Below, piece after piece: positions 1 to 10,230 of a stretch of 64,000 bases of DNA (position 1 is the first letter of the stretch; every line of letters begins with the position of its first letter). A model generated the notes under the pieces. The model was not told where the DNA came from, ran no database searches, and saw only the letters and a program-made list of their open reading frames with translations. Source of the DNA: Halomonas chromatireducens (GTDB lineage Bacteria; Pseudomonadota; Gammaproteobacteria; Pseudomonadales; Halomonadaceae); the NCBI RefSeq assembly GCF_001545155.1, contig NZ_CP014226.1, forward strand, positions 213,467-277,466. Direction: 5' to 3'. The translations under genes and the position numbers were made by a program.

Positions 1-232
1 CCTCGTCCTGGCTGGTCACCGCGATCAGCATGTCGGCGTCCTCGCAGCCGGCCTGGCGCAGCACCACGGGGTAGGAGCCGGGGCCCACCACGGTGCGGAT
101 GTCGAGCCGGGTATGCAGCTCGCGCAGCCGCTCGCCGTCGGTGTCCACCACGGTGATGTCGTTTTCCTCGCGGGCCAGATGCTCGGCCAGCGTACCGCCG
201 ACCTGGCCGGCGCCAAGAATGATGATCTTCAT
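1..232 (-). CDS. trkA: Trk K+ uptake regulatory protein TrkA, N-terminal part (runs off left edge)
   Basis: The minus strand from the ATG at 232 reads [20 protein letters not shown] and continues open to the window edge (77 codons). This is the first beta-strand and glycine-rich loop (GAGQVG) of a Rossmann RCK/KTN domain, with the acidic residue at the end of strand 2 (VVDTD) that binds the NAD adenosine ribose. TrkA is a cytoplasmic peripheral subunit that gates TrkH/TrkG K+ channels in response to NAD(H). It sits downstream of def-fmt-rsmB, the usual gammaproteobacterial order, though a dodecin gene lies in between here. Only the first half of the first RCK domain is visible, so the identification rests on that and on synteny. 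Confidence 0.9.
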   Translation of the reverse strand, partial: MKIIILGAGQVGGTLAEHLAREENDITVVDTDGERLRELHTRLDIRTVVGPGSYPVVLRQAGCEDADMLIAVTSQDE

Positions 233-344
233 TGCTGTCGGGTCCGTGAAACGACTCTGCGACGCCGATTTGGCGCCGCAGCATGGTGGCTAGCATAAAC
301 CAGCCGTTCACCGGGTAACAGACCGGGCCTTGCGGGAGACATCC

Positions 345-551
345 TCAGTCCAGGGTGAACCCCACCTTGATCGTCACCTGCCAGTGGCCGACCTTGCCGT
401 TCTCGATGTGGCCCCGCGTGTCCGTTACCTCGAACCAGCGCATGCCGTGCAGGGACTGCGAGGCCTTGGCGAGCGCGCGGTTGATGGCATCCTCGATGCC
501 CTTCTCCGAAGAACCGGTCAGCTCGATGTGCTTGTAGACATGATCGCTCAT
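345..551 (-). CDS. Dodecin family flavin-binding protein
   Basis: This 68-residue protein ([26 protein letters not shown]...) matches the dodecin family in length and pattern. It has a first beta-strand with VYKxIELTGSS, a helix ([16 protein letters not shown]), then strands with WFEV and a [11 protein letters not shown] ending. Dodecins form hollow dodecamers that store or sequester FMN, riboflavin or lumichrome in the cytoplasm. The conserved Trp in the MRWFEV strand is the one expected to stack on flavin. The gene is monocistronic on the minus strand between rsmB and trkA, which are usually adjacent, so it looks inserted into a conserved operon. The ligand is inferred from the family. Confidence 0.85.
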   Translation of the reverse strand: MSDHVYKHIELTGSSEKGIEDAINRALAKASQSLHGMRWFEVTDTRGHIENGKVGHWQVTIKVGFTLD

Positions 552-593
552 GTGGGCTCCTTGCTCCTTGGTGGTCGGGAAGGCAGGGCATGA

Positions 594-1943
594 TCAACCC
601 TGCCGCTTCAGTCTGGCATAAAAGAAGCCATCGTGACTCTCCGCTTCCGGCAGCAGCTGGCGACCAGCGCCGGCCGGCCGGCCCCAGCTCACTTCCTGGG
701 GCGTGGTGGCGATGGCATCGGCCGTGCGGGCCAGGAACGCCTCGATCTGCTCATCGTTCTCCTCGCGAAGCACCGAGCAGGTGGCGTAGACCATGGAGCC
801 ACCCGGGCGTAGCAGCGGCCAGAGGTTGTCGAGCAGGCGTGACTGCAGTTCGACCAGTTTGGGGATATCCGACGACCTTCGCAGACGCTTGATGTCCGGA
901 TGACGTCGTATCACGCCACTGCCGGAGCAGGGAGCGTCGAGCAGGATGGCGTCGAAGGGCGTGCCGTTCCACCAGTCCCGCTGGGTGGCGTCGGCGTGCA
1001 ACAGAGTCGCCGAGAGGCTAAGGCGGGCCAGGGTATCCTCCACTCGGGCCAGACGCGTGTCGTCGCTGTCCAGCGCCAGGAGGTCGACGTCGAACAGCTC
1101 CAGCAAGTGGGCGGCCTTGCCGCCGGGGGCGCAGCAGGCGTCGAGCACTCGCCCGCCGGGGCGTGGTGCCAGCACTGGCCCCAGCAGTTCGGCGGCGAGC
1201 TGGGCGGCCTCATCCTGGACGCTCACATCGCCTTCGGCAAAGCCGGGCAGTGCCTGGACGTCGCAGGGCGTTTCCAGGACCAGGCCATCGGGTGAGTGCG
1301 CACAGAGCCTGGCCTCGTGGCCGGAGTCGATCAGCCTTGCCAGGTACGCTTCCCGGTCGCCGCGGCGACGGTTGATGCGCAGCGTCATCGGCCCCGGCTC
1401 ATTGTTGGCGGCGGCGATGGTGAGCCAGTCATCGGGCCAGGCCTGGCGCAGCGCCTTCAGCAGCCAGCGTGGATGCAGCAGGGCCACGCCGGGGTCCTTG
1501 TCGACTTCGGCCTCAAGCGCTGAGGATTCCCGCTGCAAACGGCGCAGGCAGCCATTTAGCACCTTGGTTGCCCACTCCTTGCCCAGCAGACGCGCTGCGC
1601 CGGCGGTTTCGCCCACGGCGGCATGGGCCGGAATGCGCATGTAGAGCAACTGGTGTATACCCAGCAGCAGCAGTGCCTGAACATCGGCATCGCGAGCCTT
1701 GAAGGGGGTCTTGAGCAGTTGAGCGGCGAGCGCCTCCAACCGCGGCAGCGTGCGGCAGACGCCGTAGCACATCGCCTTGAACAGGGCGCGGTCCCGGGAG
1801 ACCACCTGGTGGTCGTCCAGGTCGGCCAGGGACCCCTTGCCGGTGATGACCGGTACCAGTGCGCGTGCGGCGCTGACCCGCACTGCCTGGCCGCCGTCCT
1901 GAACGGCCTTGCCTGCGCGGGAGGAGGGCGTCGATCGATGCAT
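594..1943 (-). CDS. rsmB: 16S rRNA (cytosine-967-C5)-methyltransferase RsmB
   Basis: This 449-residue protein has an N-terminal NusB-like RNA-binding helical domain (about residues 20-155) and a C-terminal Rossmann methyltransferase domain with the SAM motif VLDACCAPGGKAAHLLEL. The catalytic-site signature is LLDAPCSGSGVIRRHPDIK, and the second conserved Cys follows in YATCSVLREEN. It methylates C967 of 16S rRNA using S-adenosylmethionine. Its ATG overlaps the fmt stop codon (TGATG at 1941-1945), so translation is probably coupled to fmt in the def-fmt-rsmB operon. The length is usual for the family (E. coli 429). Confidence 0.95.
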   Translation of the reverse strand: MHRSTPSSRAGKAVQDGGQAVRVSAARALVPVITGKGSLADLDDHQVVSRDRALFKAMCYGVCRTLPRLEALAAQLLKTPFKARDADVQALLLLGIHQLLYMRIPAHAAVGETAGAARLLGKEWATKVLNGCLRRLQRESSALEAEVDKDPGVALLHPRWLLKALRQAWPDDWLTIAAANNEPGPMTLRINRRRGDREAYLARLIDSGHEARLCAHSPDGLVLETPCDVQALPGFAEGDVSVQDEAAQLAAELLGPVLAPRPGGRVLDACCAPGGKAAHLLELFDVDLLALDSDDTRLARVEDTLARLSLSATLLHADATQRDWWNGTPFDAILLDAPCSGSGVIRRHPDIKRLRRSSDIPKLVELQSRLLDNLWPLLRPGGSMVYATCSVLREENDEQIEAFLARTADAIATTPQEVSWGRPAGAGRQLLPEAESHDGFFYARLKRQG

Positions 1944-2929
1944 CAGGAAGTCTCCTCGAAGGCATGTCCTAAAAGCAGGCCTGGAACCAGGGCCTCGCTG
2001 CGGGCATTGAGCAGGTCACGAACAGCCAGCGGTTTGCCGCCCGGCAGCTGGGCGCGCGTCACCTGCAACACCTCGGTACCCTGCGCGCCGCAGGCGATTC
2101 GCAGGGCATCGGGGGCATGCTCGAGCAGGGTGCCAGGAGGCTGGGGCGATTCGCCATCACGGAGGGACGAGGCCGTCGCCATCAACAGGCGCAGGCGCTC
2201 CTTGCCATGTGCGCACCAGGCTACCGGCCAGGGATTGAAGGCGCGCACCTTGGCCGCCAGCGTCCCGGCCGGCTGCTGGAAATCCAGTTCGGCCTCGGCC
2301 TTGGTGAGCTTGGCGGCGTAGGTAACGCCTTCGGCAGGCTGCGGCGTTGCCGTCATCGCACCGCTCGCCAGGGCGTCCAGCACTTCGACGATGGCCTTGC
2401 CGCCGAGCGTTGCCAAGGTGTCATGCAGCTCGCCACCGGTGGTGGTGGCGGTGATCGGAGTGCGCTTCACCAGCAGCATATCGCCGGTATCCAGCCCGGC
2501 ATCCATCTGCATGATGGTCACGCCGCTCTCATTGTCACCGGCCTCGATGGCCCGCTGGATGGGGGCGGCCCCGCGCCAGCGCGGCAGCAACGAGGCGTGT
2601 ACGTTGAGACAGCCCCTTGGGGGAATGTCCAGTACCGCCTGGGGCAGGATGAGGCCATAGGCCACGACCACCATGATGTCCGCCTTCAGCTCGGCCAGTT
2701 CGTCCTGGACTTCCGCCGCCTTCAGGCTCTCCGGTTGCAGCACCGGCAGGCCGTGCTCCAGCGCCAGCCGCTTGACCGGGCTGGCGGCGAGTTTACGACC
2801 CCGGCCGGCGGGTCGGTCCGGTTGGGTGTAGGCGGCGATAACGGCGTGGCGGCTCTGGAGCAGCGCAGCCAGGCTGGAAGCGGCGAAGTCGGGGGTGCCG
2901 GCGAAAACGACGCGCAGGGGTGGGGACAT
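1943..2929 (-). CDS. fmt: Methionyl-tRNA formyltransferase
   Basis: The protein starts MSPPLRVVFAGTPDFAASSL and carries the formyltransferase core HASLLPRWRGAAPIQRAI, followed by the C-terminal OB-like domain (FNPWPVAWC). It transfers a formyl group from 10-formyl-THF to Met-tRNA(fMet) before translation initiation. The ATG at 2929 was preferred over an upstream in-frame start at 2968 because the family begins just before the L-R-V-V-F-A-G-T motif. The upstream ribosome binding site is weak. It lies between def and rsmB in one minus-strand operon and shares a TGATG stop/start with rsmB. Confidence 0.96.
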   Translation of the reverse strand: MSPPLRVVFAGTPDFAASSLAALLQSRHAVIAAYTQPDRPAGRGRKLAASPVKRLALEHGLPVLQPESLKAAEVQDELAELKADIMVVVAYGLILPQAVLDIPPRGCLNVHASLLPRWRGAAPIQRAIEAGDNESGVTIMQMDAGLDTGDMLLVKRTPITATTTGGELHDTLATLGGKAIVEVLDALASGAMTATPQPAEGVTYAAKLTKAEAELDFQQPAGTLAAKVRAFNPWPVAWCAHGKERLRLLMATASSLRDGESPQPPGTLLEHAPDALRIACGAQGTEVLQVTRAQLPGGKPLAVRDLLNARSEALVPGLLLGHAFEETS

Positions 2930-2990
2930 GATTTCGAAGCCTTGCCAGTGGGCGATGTTTCCCATCATAACGGAGGCAGGCGGAAACGAC

Positions 2991-3018
2991 GAAGGCCGGC
3001 GTTATTACACCGGCCTTC
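2991..3018. other. Intercistronic hairpin between def and fmt
   Basis: Nine-base perfect inverted arms (GAAGGCCGG at 2991-2999 and CCGGCCTTC at 3010-3018) enclose a 10-nt AT-rich loop in the def-fmt gap. There is no U-tract on the minus-strand side, so it may be a processing or partial attenuation structure rather than a full terminator. Confidence 0.5.
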
Positions 3019-3035
3019 AGCAGAAAGTACGAGCT

Positions 3036-3548
3036 TCAGGCGCCCTGCATCTGCTTATGGCGCTTCTGCATTTTCTTCAGTACCCGGTCGCGCTTGAGTG
3101 CGGAGAGATAGTCGACGAACAGCACGCCTTCCAGGTGATCGTATTCGTGCTGAATACAGTGGGCCAGCAGGCCCTCGGCATCGAGCTCATAAGGATTGCC
3201 GTCCCGGTCCAGCGCCTTGAGATGAACCTTCAGGGCGCGGGGCACCTCGGCGTAATACTCCGGAATCGAGAGACAGCCTTCGGACATCAGATCGCGCTCA
3301 TCGCCGATCGGCGTGTATTCCGGGTTGATCAGCACCAGAGGACTGGCGCGGCTGTCGCTGACGTCCATTACGATGACGCGGCGATGTACGTCCACCTGGG
3401 TGGCAGCAAGCCCGATACCGCTGGCTTCATACATGGTCTCGAGCATGTCGTCGACCAGCTGGCGCACCTCGTCATCAACCGCTTCGACCGGCGCCGCCTT
3501 GGTGCGCAGTCGCTCGTCGGGGAATTCGAGGATAGGTAATTTGGCCAT
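3036..3548 (-). CDS. def: Peptide deformylase
   Basis: This 170-residue protein shows all three deformylase motifs: [10 protein letters not shown] (motif 1, GxGxAAxQ), [13 protein letters not shown] (motif 2, with the metal-binding Cys) and QHEYDHLEG (motif 3, HExxH). It removes the N-formyl group from nascent proteins using Fe2+ at the ribosome exit. It is the first gene of the leftward def-fmt-rsmB cluster and is divergent from the LysM gene, so its promoter should lie in 3549-3729. The start follows the family ([18 protein letters not shown]). Confidence 0.97.
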   Translation of the reverse strand: MAKLPILEFPDERLRTKAAPVEAVDDEVRQLVDDMLETMYEASGIGLAATQVDVHRRVIVMDVSDSRASPLVLINPEYTPIGDERDLMSEGCLSIPEYYAEVPRALKVHLKALDRDGNPYELDAEGLLAHCIQHEYDHLEGVLFVDYLSALKRDRVLKKMQKRHKQMQGA

Positions 3549-3729
3549 GGCGTTGGAACCACCGTTATGCTGTCATCAGGGATTCCCTTATTCTAGGGGG
3601 CTGCGGCTCGGGGTGAAACCGCCCGATCACCTATTATTTCGATAAAATCAGACTATGACACGTCGCTCAGGTTCCCTGCGGGATGGCCTCAGGGCTTCCG
3701 GGATGGGGCGAGAGCAGGGGGAGTTGGGG

Positions 3730-4839
3730 ATGGCGGAATACAACGATAGGGCAAGATACGGCTGGCTGGCTGCTTATTTCAGAGTCGCCTTGATAAGCGG
3801 TGTCTGTGTTGCGATGCTGCTTGGCTCGGCGTTGGCTCAGGCCCTCACCTGGCAGGAGGGGCTGCGCGGAGACGCGCCCGAGCGCTATACCGTGGTGCGA
3901 GGCGATACTCTCTGGGGTATCTCCGGCCGTTTCCTGCAGCATCCCTGGCAGTGGCCGGAGGTATGGCAGGTCAACCCCCAGATCCGCAATCCGCACCTGA
4001 TCTATCCCGGCGATGTGGTCTACCTCTATGACTGCAACGGGCGGCCCTGCCTTGGCCTCGAGCGGGGGCAGGGTACCGTTCGGCTTTCGCCCGAGGTGCG
4101 GCGAATTCCCACCCGCGAGGCCATCGAGCCGATTCCCCTGGAAGTGATACGCCATTTCCTGCGCGATCATCGAATCGTCGACGACCCAGAGGCCCTGGAC
4201 GAGCTGGCCTATGTGGTTGCCGGCGACGATCGGCGCATCATCAGCGGGGCGGGAGATCGTATCTATGCACGTGGCGAGATCGAGCGCGGACCACGATACG
4301 GTATCTATCGCATTGGCGAGCGCTATAGCGACGCGACCACCGGCGAGCTGCTGGGCCTGGAGCTGGAGGGCGTCGGCCAGGCGCGGGTCCAGCGCGCCGA
4401 GGAGGATATCGTCGTCCTCGAGGTGCTCTCGGCCACCCAGGAGGTGCGCAACAACGACATCATCCTGCCGCTGGAGAGCCGTGAGCTCGTCCGCGAGTTC
4501 GTGCCCCGGGCCCCGGATGGCGCGGTCGATGGCCGCATTCTGGCGGCACCCGGCGGCGTGCGCTTCATCGGGAGGCTGCAGGTGGTGGCGCTGGACCGCG
4601 GCCGCCGCGACGGCCTGGAAGCCGGCCACGTGCTACAGGTCGAGCAGCAGGGTGAGCGGGTCAACGACCCGCGCAGCGGCGAGATCCTGCGGCTGCCGGG
4701 TAACGAGGCGGGCCTGATCATGGTTTTCCGCCCCTACGAGAAGATGAGCTATGGCCTGGTCATGCGGGCATCTCGCACGCTGGAAGTCGGCGACCGGGTG
4801 CATAATCCCCGCCATGGGCGGGGGGTGGCGCAGCGGTGA
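3730..4839 (+). CDS. Secreted LysM-domain peptidoglycan-binding protein
   Basis: An N-terminal hydrophobic segment (VALISGVCVAMLLGSALAQA) with an Ala-Gln-Ala cleavage site indicates export to the periplasm. A LysM domain follows immediately (YTVVRGDTLWGISGRFLQHPWQWPEVWQVNP...YPGDVVYLY). The remaining 270 residues resemble the uncharacterised C-terminal part of LysM proteins encoded next to dprA in pseudomonads. The ATG at 3730 was chosen because a GGGGGAG box lies just upstream; in-frame starts at 3655 and 3703 would add a charged extension before the signal sequence. Its stop overlaps the dprA GTG (GTGA), so the two are coupled. The role is inferred to be cell-wall binding; no catalytic domain is seen. 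Confidence 0.85.
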   Translation: MAEYNDRARYGWLAAYFRVALISGVCVAMLLGSALAQALTWQEGLRGDAPERYTVVRGDTLWGISGRFLQHPWQWPEVWQVNPQIRNPHLIYPGDVVYLYDCNGRPCLGLERGQGTVRLSPEVRRIPTREAIEPIPLEVIRHFLRDHRIVDDPEALDELAYVVAGDDRRIISGAGDRIYARGEIERGPRYGIYRIGERYSDATTGELLGLELEGVGQARVQRAEEDIVVLEVLSATQEVRNNDIILPLESRELVREFVPRAPDGAVDGRILAAPGGVRFIGRLQVVALDRGRRDGLEAGHVLQVEQQGERVNDPRSGEILRLPGNEAGLIMVFRPYEKMSYGLVMRASRTLEVGDRVHNPRHGRGVAQR

Positions 4840-5966
4840 GAGCGGCGTCATCGGACAGGCGGGATTGGCTGGCGGTGATGCGGCTGCCGGGCATGGGCGC
4901 GACACGCCTGGCCGAACTGATAGCGACGGAGCCGACCTGGCCCGATGGGTGGCTGGCGCGACTGCCACGGCAGGCCGCAACGGCGCTGCGGCTATGGCTC
5001 GATCACCCTTCCCGTAGCCCCCTCGATGCCCTGGTCAATGCCGACCTGGCCTGGCTCGATGCCGCCCCGGCCCGGCATCTGCTCTTCCCCGGTCATCCGG
5101 CCTGGCCGACGCTGCTCGGCCAGATCGCCGACCCTCCGCCGGTGCTCTGGGCCCTGGGCGATCTCGACGCACTCCTGCCCCCCGGGTTGGCGATCGTCGG
5201 CTCACGCCGACCGACCCGTGAAGGCCTGACGAATGCGGCGGCCTTCGCCCGCGAGCTGGCCGCCCGGGACTGGTGCGTGAACAGCGGCCTGGCGCTGGGC
5301 ATCGACGGGGCTGCGCAGCATGCTGCTCTGGAGGCCGGCGGGCGCAGCGTGGCGGTGCTGGGCTGCGGTGTCGATGTGATCTATCCGCCCCGTCATGCCG
5401 GGCTCTACCACCAGCTGCTCGATCGCGGCGGCCTGGTACTGTCGGAACACCCCCCCGGTACCCGGGCGCGGCCGGGCTTCTTTCCCCGCCGCAACCGCAT
5501 CGTCACCGGCCTCTCTCTCGGCGTGCTGGTGGTGGAGGCCGCCGAGAAGAGCGGCTCCCTGGTGAGTGCGCGGCTGGCCACTGAACAGGGCCGCGAGGTC
5601 TTCGCGCTGCCTGGTTCGATCCACAATCCCCAGGCCAGGGGCTGCCTGCAATTGATACGCCAGGGTGCGGTGCTGGTGCGCCGGCTGGAGGATATTCTCG
5701 AGGAGCTGACCCACTGGGCGGCGCCTTCCTTCACCTCGCTTTCCACCCCCGCCCAGTCGTCTGCTGCCCCGGGGCCGCTCGATACCGGCGGCGACCCACT
5801 GCTGCGCTGGCTCAGCGACTCCCCGTCGCCGCTGGATGCACTCGTCGCGCTGACCGGCCTGGCCGTGCCCGACTGCCAGCGTCGCCTGCTGGAGCTCGAG
5901 CTTGAAGGCCAGGTGGCGCAGGCACCGGGCGGCTGGGTGCGCCTGCCGGGCGCTGCCCAGGCGTGA
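4836..5966 (+). CDS. dprA: DNA-processing protein DprA/Smf
   Basis: This 376-residue protein has an N-terminal helix-hairpin-helix/SAM-like segment (WLAVMRLPGMGATRLAELI), a Rossmann-like DprA core (AIVGSRRPTREG, SGLALGIDGAAQHAALEAGG, VAVLGCGVDVIYPPRH, FPRRNRIVTGLSLGVLVVEA) and a C-terminal winged-helix segment. DprA loads RecA on incoming single-stranded DNA during natural transformation. The start is a GTG overlapping the LysM-gene stop; an ATG at 4878 is a shorter alternative. Position between LysM and tsaC is the standard gammaproteobacterial arrangement. Confidence 0.94.
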   Translation: MRAASSDRRDWLAVMRLPGMGATRLAELIATEPTWPDGWLARLPRQAATALRLWLDHPSRSPLDALVNADLAWLDAAPARHLLFPGHPAWPTLLGQIADPPPVLWALGDLDALLPPGLAIVGSRRPTREGLTNAAAFARELAARDWCVNSGLALGIDGAAQHAALEAGGRSVAVLGCGVDVIYPPRHAGLYHQLLDRGGLVLSEHPPGTRARPGFFPRRNRIVTGLSLGVLVVEAAEKSGSLVSARLATEQGREVFALPGSIHNPQARGCLQLIRQGAVLVRRLEDILEELTHWAAPSFTSLSTPAQSSAAPGPLDTGGDPLLRWLSDSPSPLDALVALTGLAVPDCQRRLLELELEGQVAQAPGGWVRLPGAAQA

Positions 5967-6056
5967 TAGCATATTGGCCGGCCGATATCCGTGTCTTGCC
6001 GGCCGGATGTAGGGAGCCGTAATGTCTGTGTTCGTAACGTCGAGGGTCAACCCGGT

Positions 6057-6614
6057 ATGCCTCAGGTAACGTCAGTTTCCAACGCCGTGGCCGCACTGCG
6101 TGCCGGCGGCGTGATCGCTTATCCCACCGAAGGCGTCTGGGGGTTGGGCTGCGACCCCGACAACGACGCAGCCGTGGCGCATCTGCTAAGGCTCAAGCAG
6201 CGCGACCCGGCCAAGGGGTTGATCCTGATCGCGGCCAGCATCGAACAGTTCACGCCCTGGCTCGAGGGTCTGCCCCTGGAGCTCCATGCGCCGCTGGTCT
6301 CCACCTGGCCTGGGCCCCATACCTGGCTGGTGCCGGACAACGGGCGCACCCATGCGCTGGTGCGTGGCGCGCATGACTGTGTGGCCCTGCGGGTCAGTGA
6401 CCATCCCGGGGTGGTGGCGCTCTGCGAGGCCTTCGGTGGCCCCCTGGTGTCGACCTCGGCCAATCCTGCCGGCGAAGCCACTGCACTGAGCGCCGAAGAG
6501 GTCCAGGAGGCCTTCGGCAATGAGCTCGACGCCATCGTCGAGGGTGCGCTGGGCGGGCTTGACCGCCCCAGCACCATTCGCGACCTGGTCAGCGGACGGG
6601 TGCTGCGCGCCTGA
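6057..6614 (+). CDS. tsaC: Threonylcarbamoyl-AMP synthase (TsaC/YrdC family)
   Basis: The protein of 185 residues (MPQVTSVSNAVAALRAGGVI) shows the YrdC signature: AYPTEGVWGLGCDP, the KQRDPAKGLILIA segment with the conserved basic residues, WPGPHTWLVP and STSANPAGE. It makes threonylcarbamoyl-AMP from threonine, bicarbonate and ATP for t6A37 modification of ANN-decoding tRNAs. The ATG at 6057 fits the TsaC length (E. coli 190) and drops a non-conserved 22-residue extension in the longer reading frame. It lies between dprA and hemF, as in Pseudomonas and E. coli relatives. Confidence 0.94.
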   Translation: MPQVTSVSNAVAALRAGGVIAYPTEGVWGLGCDPDNDAAVAHLLRLKQRDPAKGLILIAASIEQFTPWLEGLPLELHAPLVSTWPGPHTWLVPDNGRTHALVRGAHDCVALRVSDHPGVVALCEAFGGPLVSTSANPAGEATALSAEEVQEAFGNELDAIVEGALGGLDRPSTIRDLVSGRVLRA

Positions 6615-8407
<1,793 letters not shown>

Positions 8408-8423
8408 GCGTTTAATCCGAGGT

Positions 8424-8452
8424 TTGACACCTTCAACGCTGCTTCCTACGGT
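8424..8452 (+). promoter_or_regulatory. Possible sigma70 promoter of the ABC transporter operon
   Basis: A consensus -35 hexamer TTGACA (8424-8429) is followed after 17 bases by TACGGT (8447-8452), a poor -10. It is the best candidate in the aroE-ABC gap and lies about 70 bases upstream of the binding-protein start. Confidence 0.4.
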
Positions 8453-8519
8453 TGGTGCGTGATATTCATGCAATGCATAACCATGGCATGAAAACCTATT
8501 TCAACCCGAGGTGGCAGTA

Positions 8520-10139
8520 GTGAAAACCATCAACAACAATATTTTCGCGAGAAATCTCTTGGCTGGTGCGGTAGGGCTTGGGCTGACTACCCTGGCCTTC
8601 TCGGCCACGGCTCAGGAGCCGGTCCCCCCGATCAACCTGATGACCACCACCGAGTCCTATGACCCGATTCGCTATGAGGCGGCCTTCATCATCGCCGAGC
8701 GCTGGCGTGAACTGGGGCTCGAGGTCAATGTCCAGCCCACCGAGTTCAGCACGGCCCTGGAGCGCTTCTACGACCAGCAGGACTTCGATGTCACCATTCT
8801 CGGCTGGAGCGGTCGCACCGACAGGCTCGATCCCCAGTTCTTCCTGAGCACCCTGGACTCCCGCCAGGCGCACCCGGGCGGCAACAATCCGGGGGGCTAT
8901 GAAAATCCCGAGTTCGATGAGCTGTTCGACCAGCAGTCCCAGTCCTTCGACATGGACGAGCGCCAGCGCCTGGTGCAGGAGATGCAGGCGCTCTACAAGC
9001 CGGACATGCCGGTGGCGGTGCTCTTCCACCGCGATGAGGTGGTGGCCTTCAATCACGACGCCTTCGAGGGCATCAACCCCATGGCGGGTGAGGGCCTTTA
9101 TAGCGAGTGGGGCCCCATGGAGGCGACGCCGGTTGGGGATCGCAGTACCCTGCGTATCGGCGGACCCCAGGAGCCGGACAACCTCAACCCGCTGGCCTCC
9201 ACCTCGGTCTGGGGCTGGAAATGGATGCGCCTCTACTACGATCGCCTGGTCCGCCTCTCCGCCGACGTGGAGCCGCTACCCTGGGCCGCAGAGTCGGTGG
9301 ATCAGGTGGATGAGACCACCATCGCCGTGACCCTGCGCGACGGGATGACCTTCCACGACGGCGAGCCGGTCACCGCCGAGGACGTGGCCTTCACCTGGAA
9401 CTACTATCTGGACCAGGACTACAGCTACTTCAACTCCTACCTGGCCGCCCTGGACAACGCCGAGCAGATCGACGATCTCACCGTGCATTTCCACCTGAGC
9501 GAGCCCTCGGCCTCGTTTGCCAGCATCTCGCTGTCGCAGATCCCGATCCTGCCCAAGCACATCTGGGAAGGCATCGAGGATGCGTCCACCCTGTCGCCCT
9601 CCGATACGCCCACCGTCGGCTCCGGTCCGTTCGTGCATGAGCGTTTCGATCGGGGCGAATTCATGGCGTTGAGCAAGTTCGAGGATCACTTCCACGCCGA
9701 CGAGATCGCCGTGGATGGCGTCGAATTCATCATCTATGCGGACATGGAGGGCGTCTACACCGGCCTGCAGACCGGCCAGATCGACGTTACCGCCTGGCGC
9801 ATGGAGCCCGGCCAGATCGGCCTGGCGGAGGGCGAGGAGCACCTCACCGTGGTCAACGTGCCGGACTTCGGCTATTTCCACATGACCTACAACCTGCGCC
9901 GCGAGCCGATGAGCGATCGTGCCATGCGCCGGGCCATGACCATGGCTTCCGATCGTGAGCGGATGGTCAACGTGCTGCTCGATGGACGCGGCGAGGTGGG
10001 TTCCAGTGTGATCGCCCCGGTCAACACCTTCTGGAACGAGCCCTTCGTCGAGCGCTTCGACTTTGACATGGATGCCGCCCGTGCGGAGCTGGAAGAGGCG
10101 GGTTATTCCTGGGACGACGAAGGTCGTCTGCTCAAGTAA
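8520..10139 (+). CDS. Family-5 (peptide/nickel-type) ABC substrate-binding protein, apparently circularly permuted
   Basis: A Sec signal peptide (MKTINNNIFARNLLAGAVGL...ATAQ) precedes a protein whose two halves are both recognisable as SBP_bac_5 but in the reverse of the normal order. About 8619-9135 encodes what is normally the C-terminal part: PPINLMTTTESYDPIRYEAA, then LGWSGRTDRLDP, then GGYENPEFDELF and ending near AFEGINP. About 9136-10115 encodes the usual mature N-terminus (LRIGGPQEPDNLNPLAS), the YYDRLVRLSADVEP...TFHDGEPVTAEDVAFTWN core, and it ends at AARAELEEAGYSWDDEGRLL, which normally runs directly into the PPINLM segment. Both lobes are present once. The GTG at 8520 has a GAGGTGG box 5-11 bases upstream. 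Ligand unknown: peptide, opine, glycoside or metal chelate are all possible in this family. It heads the operon with the two permeases and the fused ATPase. Confidence 0.88.
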   Translation: MKTINNNIFARNLLAGAVGLGLTTLAFSATAQEPVPPINLMTTTESYDPIRYEAAFIIAERWRELGLEVNVQPTEFSTALERFYDQQDFDVTILGWSGRTDRLDPQFFLSTLDSRQAHPGGNNPGGYENPEFDELFDQQSQSFDMDERQRLVQEMQALYKPDMPVAVLFHRDEVVAFNHDAFEGINPMAGEGLYSEWGPMEATPVGDRSTLRIGGPQEPDNLNPLASTSVWGWKWMRLYYDRLVRLSADVEPLPWAAESVDQVDETTIAVTLRDGMTFHDGEPVTAEDVAFTWNYYLDQDYSYFNSYLAALDNAEQIDDLTVHFHLSEPSASFASISLSQIPILPKHIWEGIEDASTLSPSDTPTVGSGPFVHERFDRGEFMALSKFEDHFHADEIAVDGVEFIIYADMEGVYTGLQTGQIDVTAWRMEPGQIGLAEGEEHLTVVNVPDFGYFHMTYNLRREPMSDRAMRRAMTMASDRERMVNVLLDGRGEVGSSVIAPVNTFWNEPFVERFDFDMDAARAELEEAGYSWDDEGRLLK

Positions 10140-10174
10140 CCCACCCTTCCAATCCTAACCCGCGTACGTCGCCA

Positions 10175-10203
10175 CTCCCCACCGCCTACCAGGCGGTGGG
10201 GAG
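10175..10203 (+). other. Strong intercistronic stem-loop after the binding-protein gene
   Basis: A perfect 13-bp stem (CTCCCCACCGCCT / AGGCGGTGGGGAG) with a 3-nt loop lies 36 bases after the binding-protein stop and 28 before the permease start. There is no T-run. Such hairpins often stabilise the upstream binding-protein mRNA and reduce read-through to permeases; that role is inferred here. Confidence 0.75.
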
Positions 10204-10230
10204 CGTACAGTCGTCAACAGCGAGCATGCC

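Noticed and set aside
8520..10139. Assembly or cloning chimera as explanation for the permuted binding protein
   Set aside because: The frame is intact, both halves are single-copy and complementary, codon use is uniform, and the operon junctions are normal; nevertheless raw reads or orthologues should confirm it.
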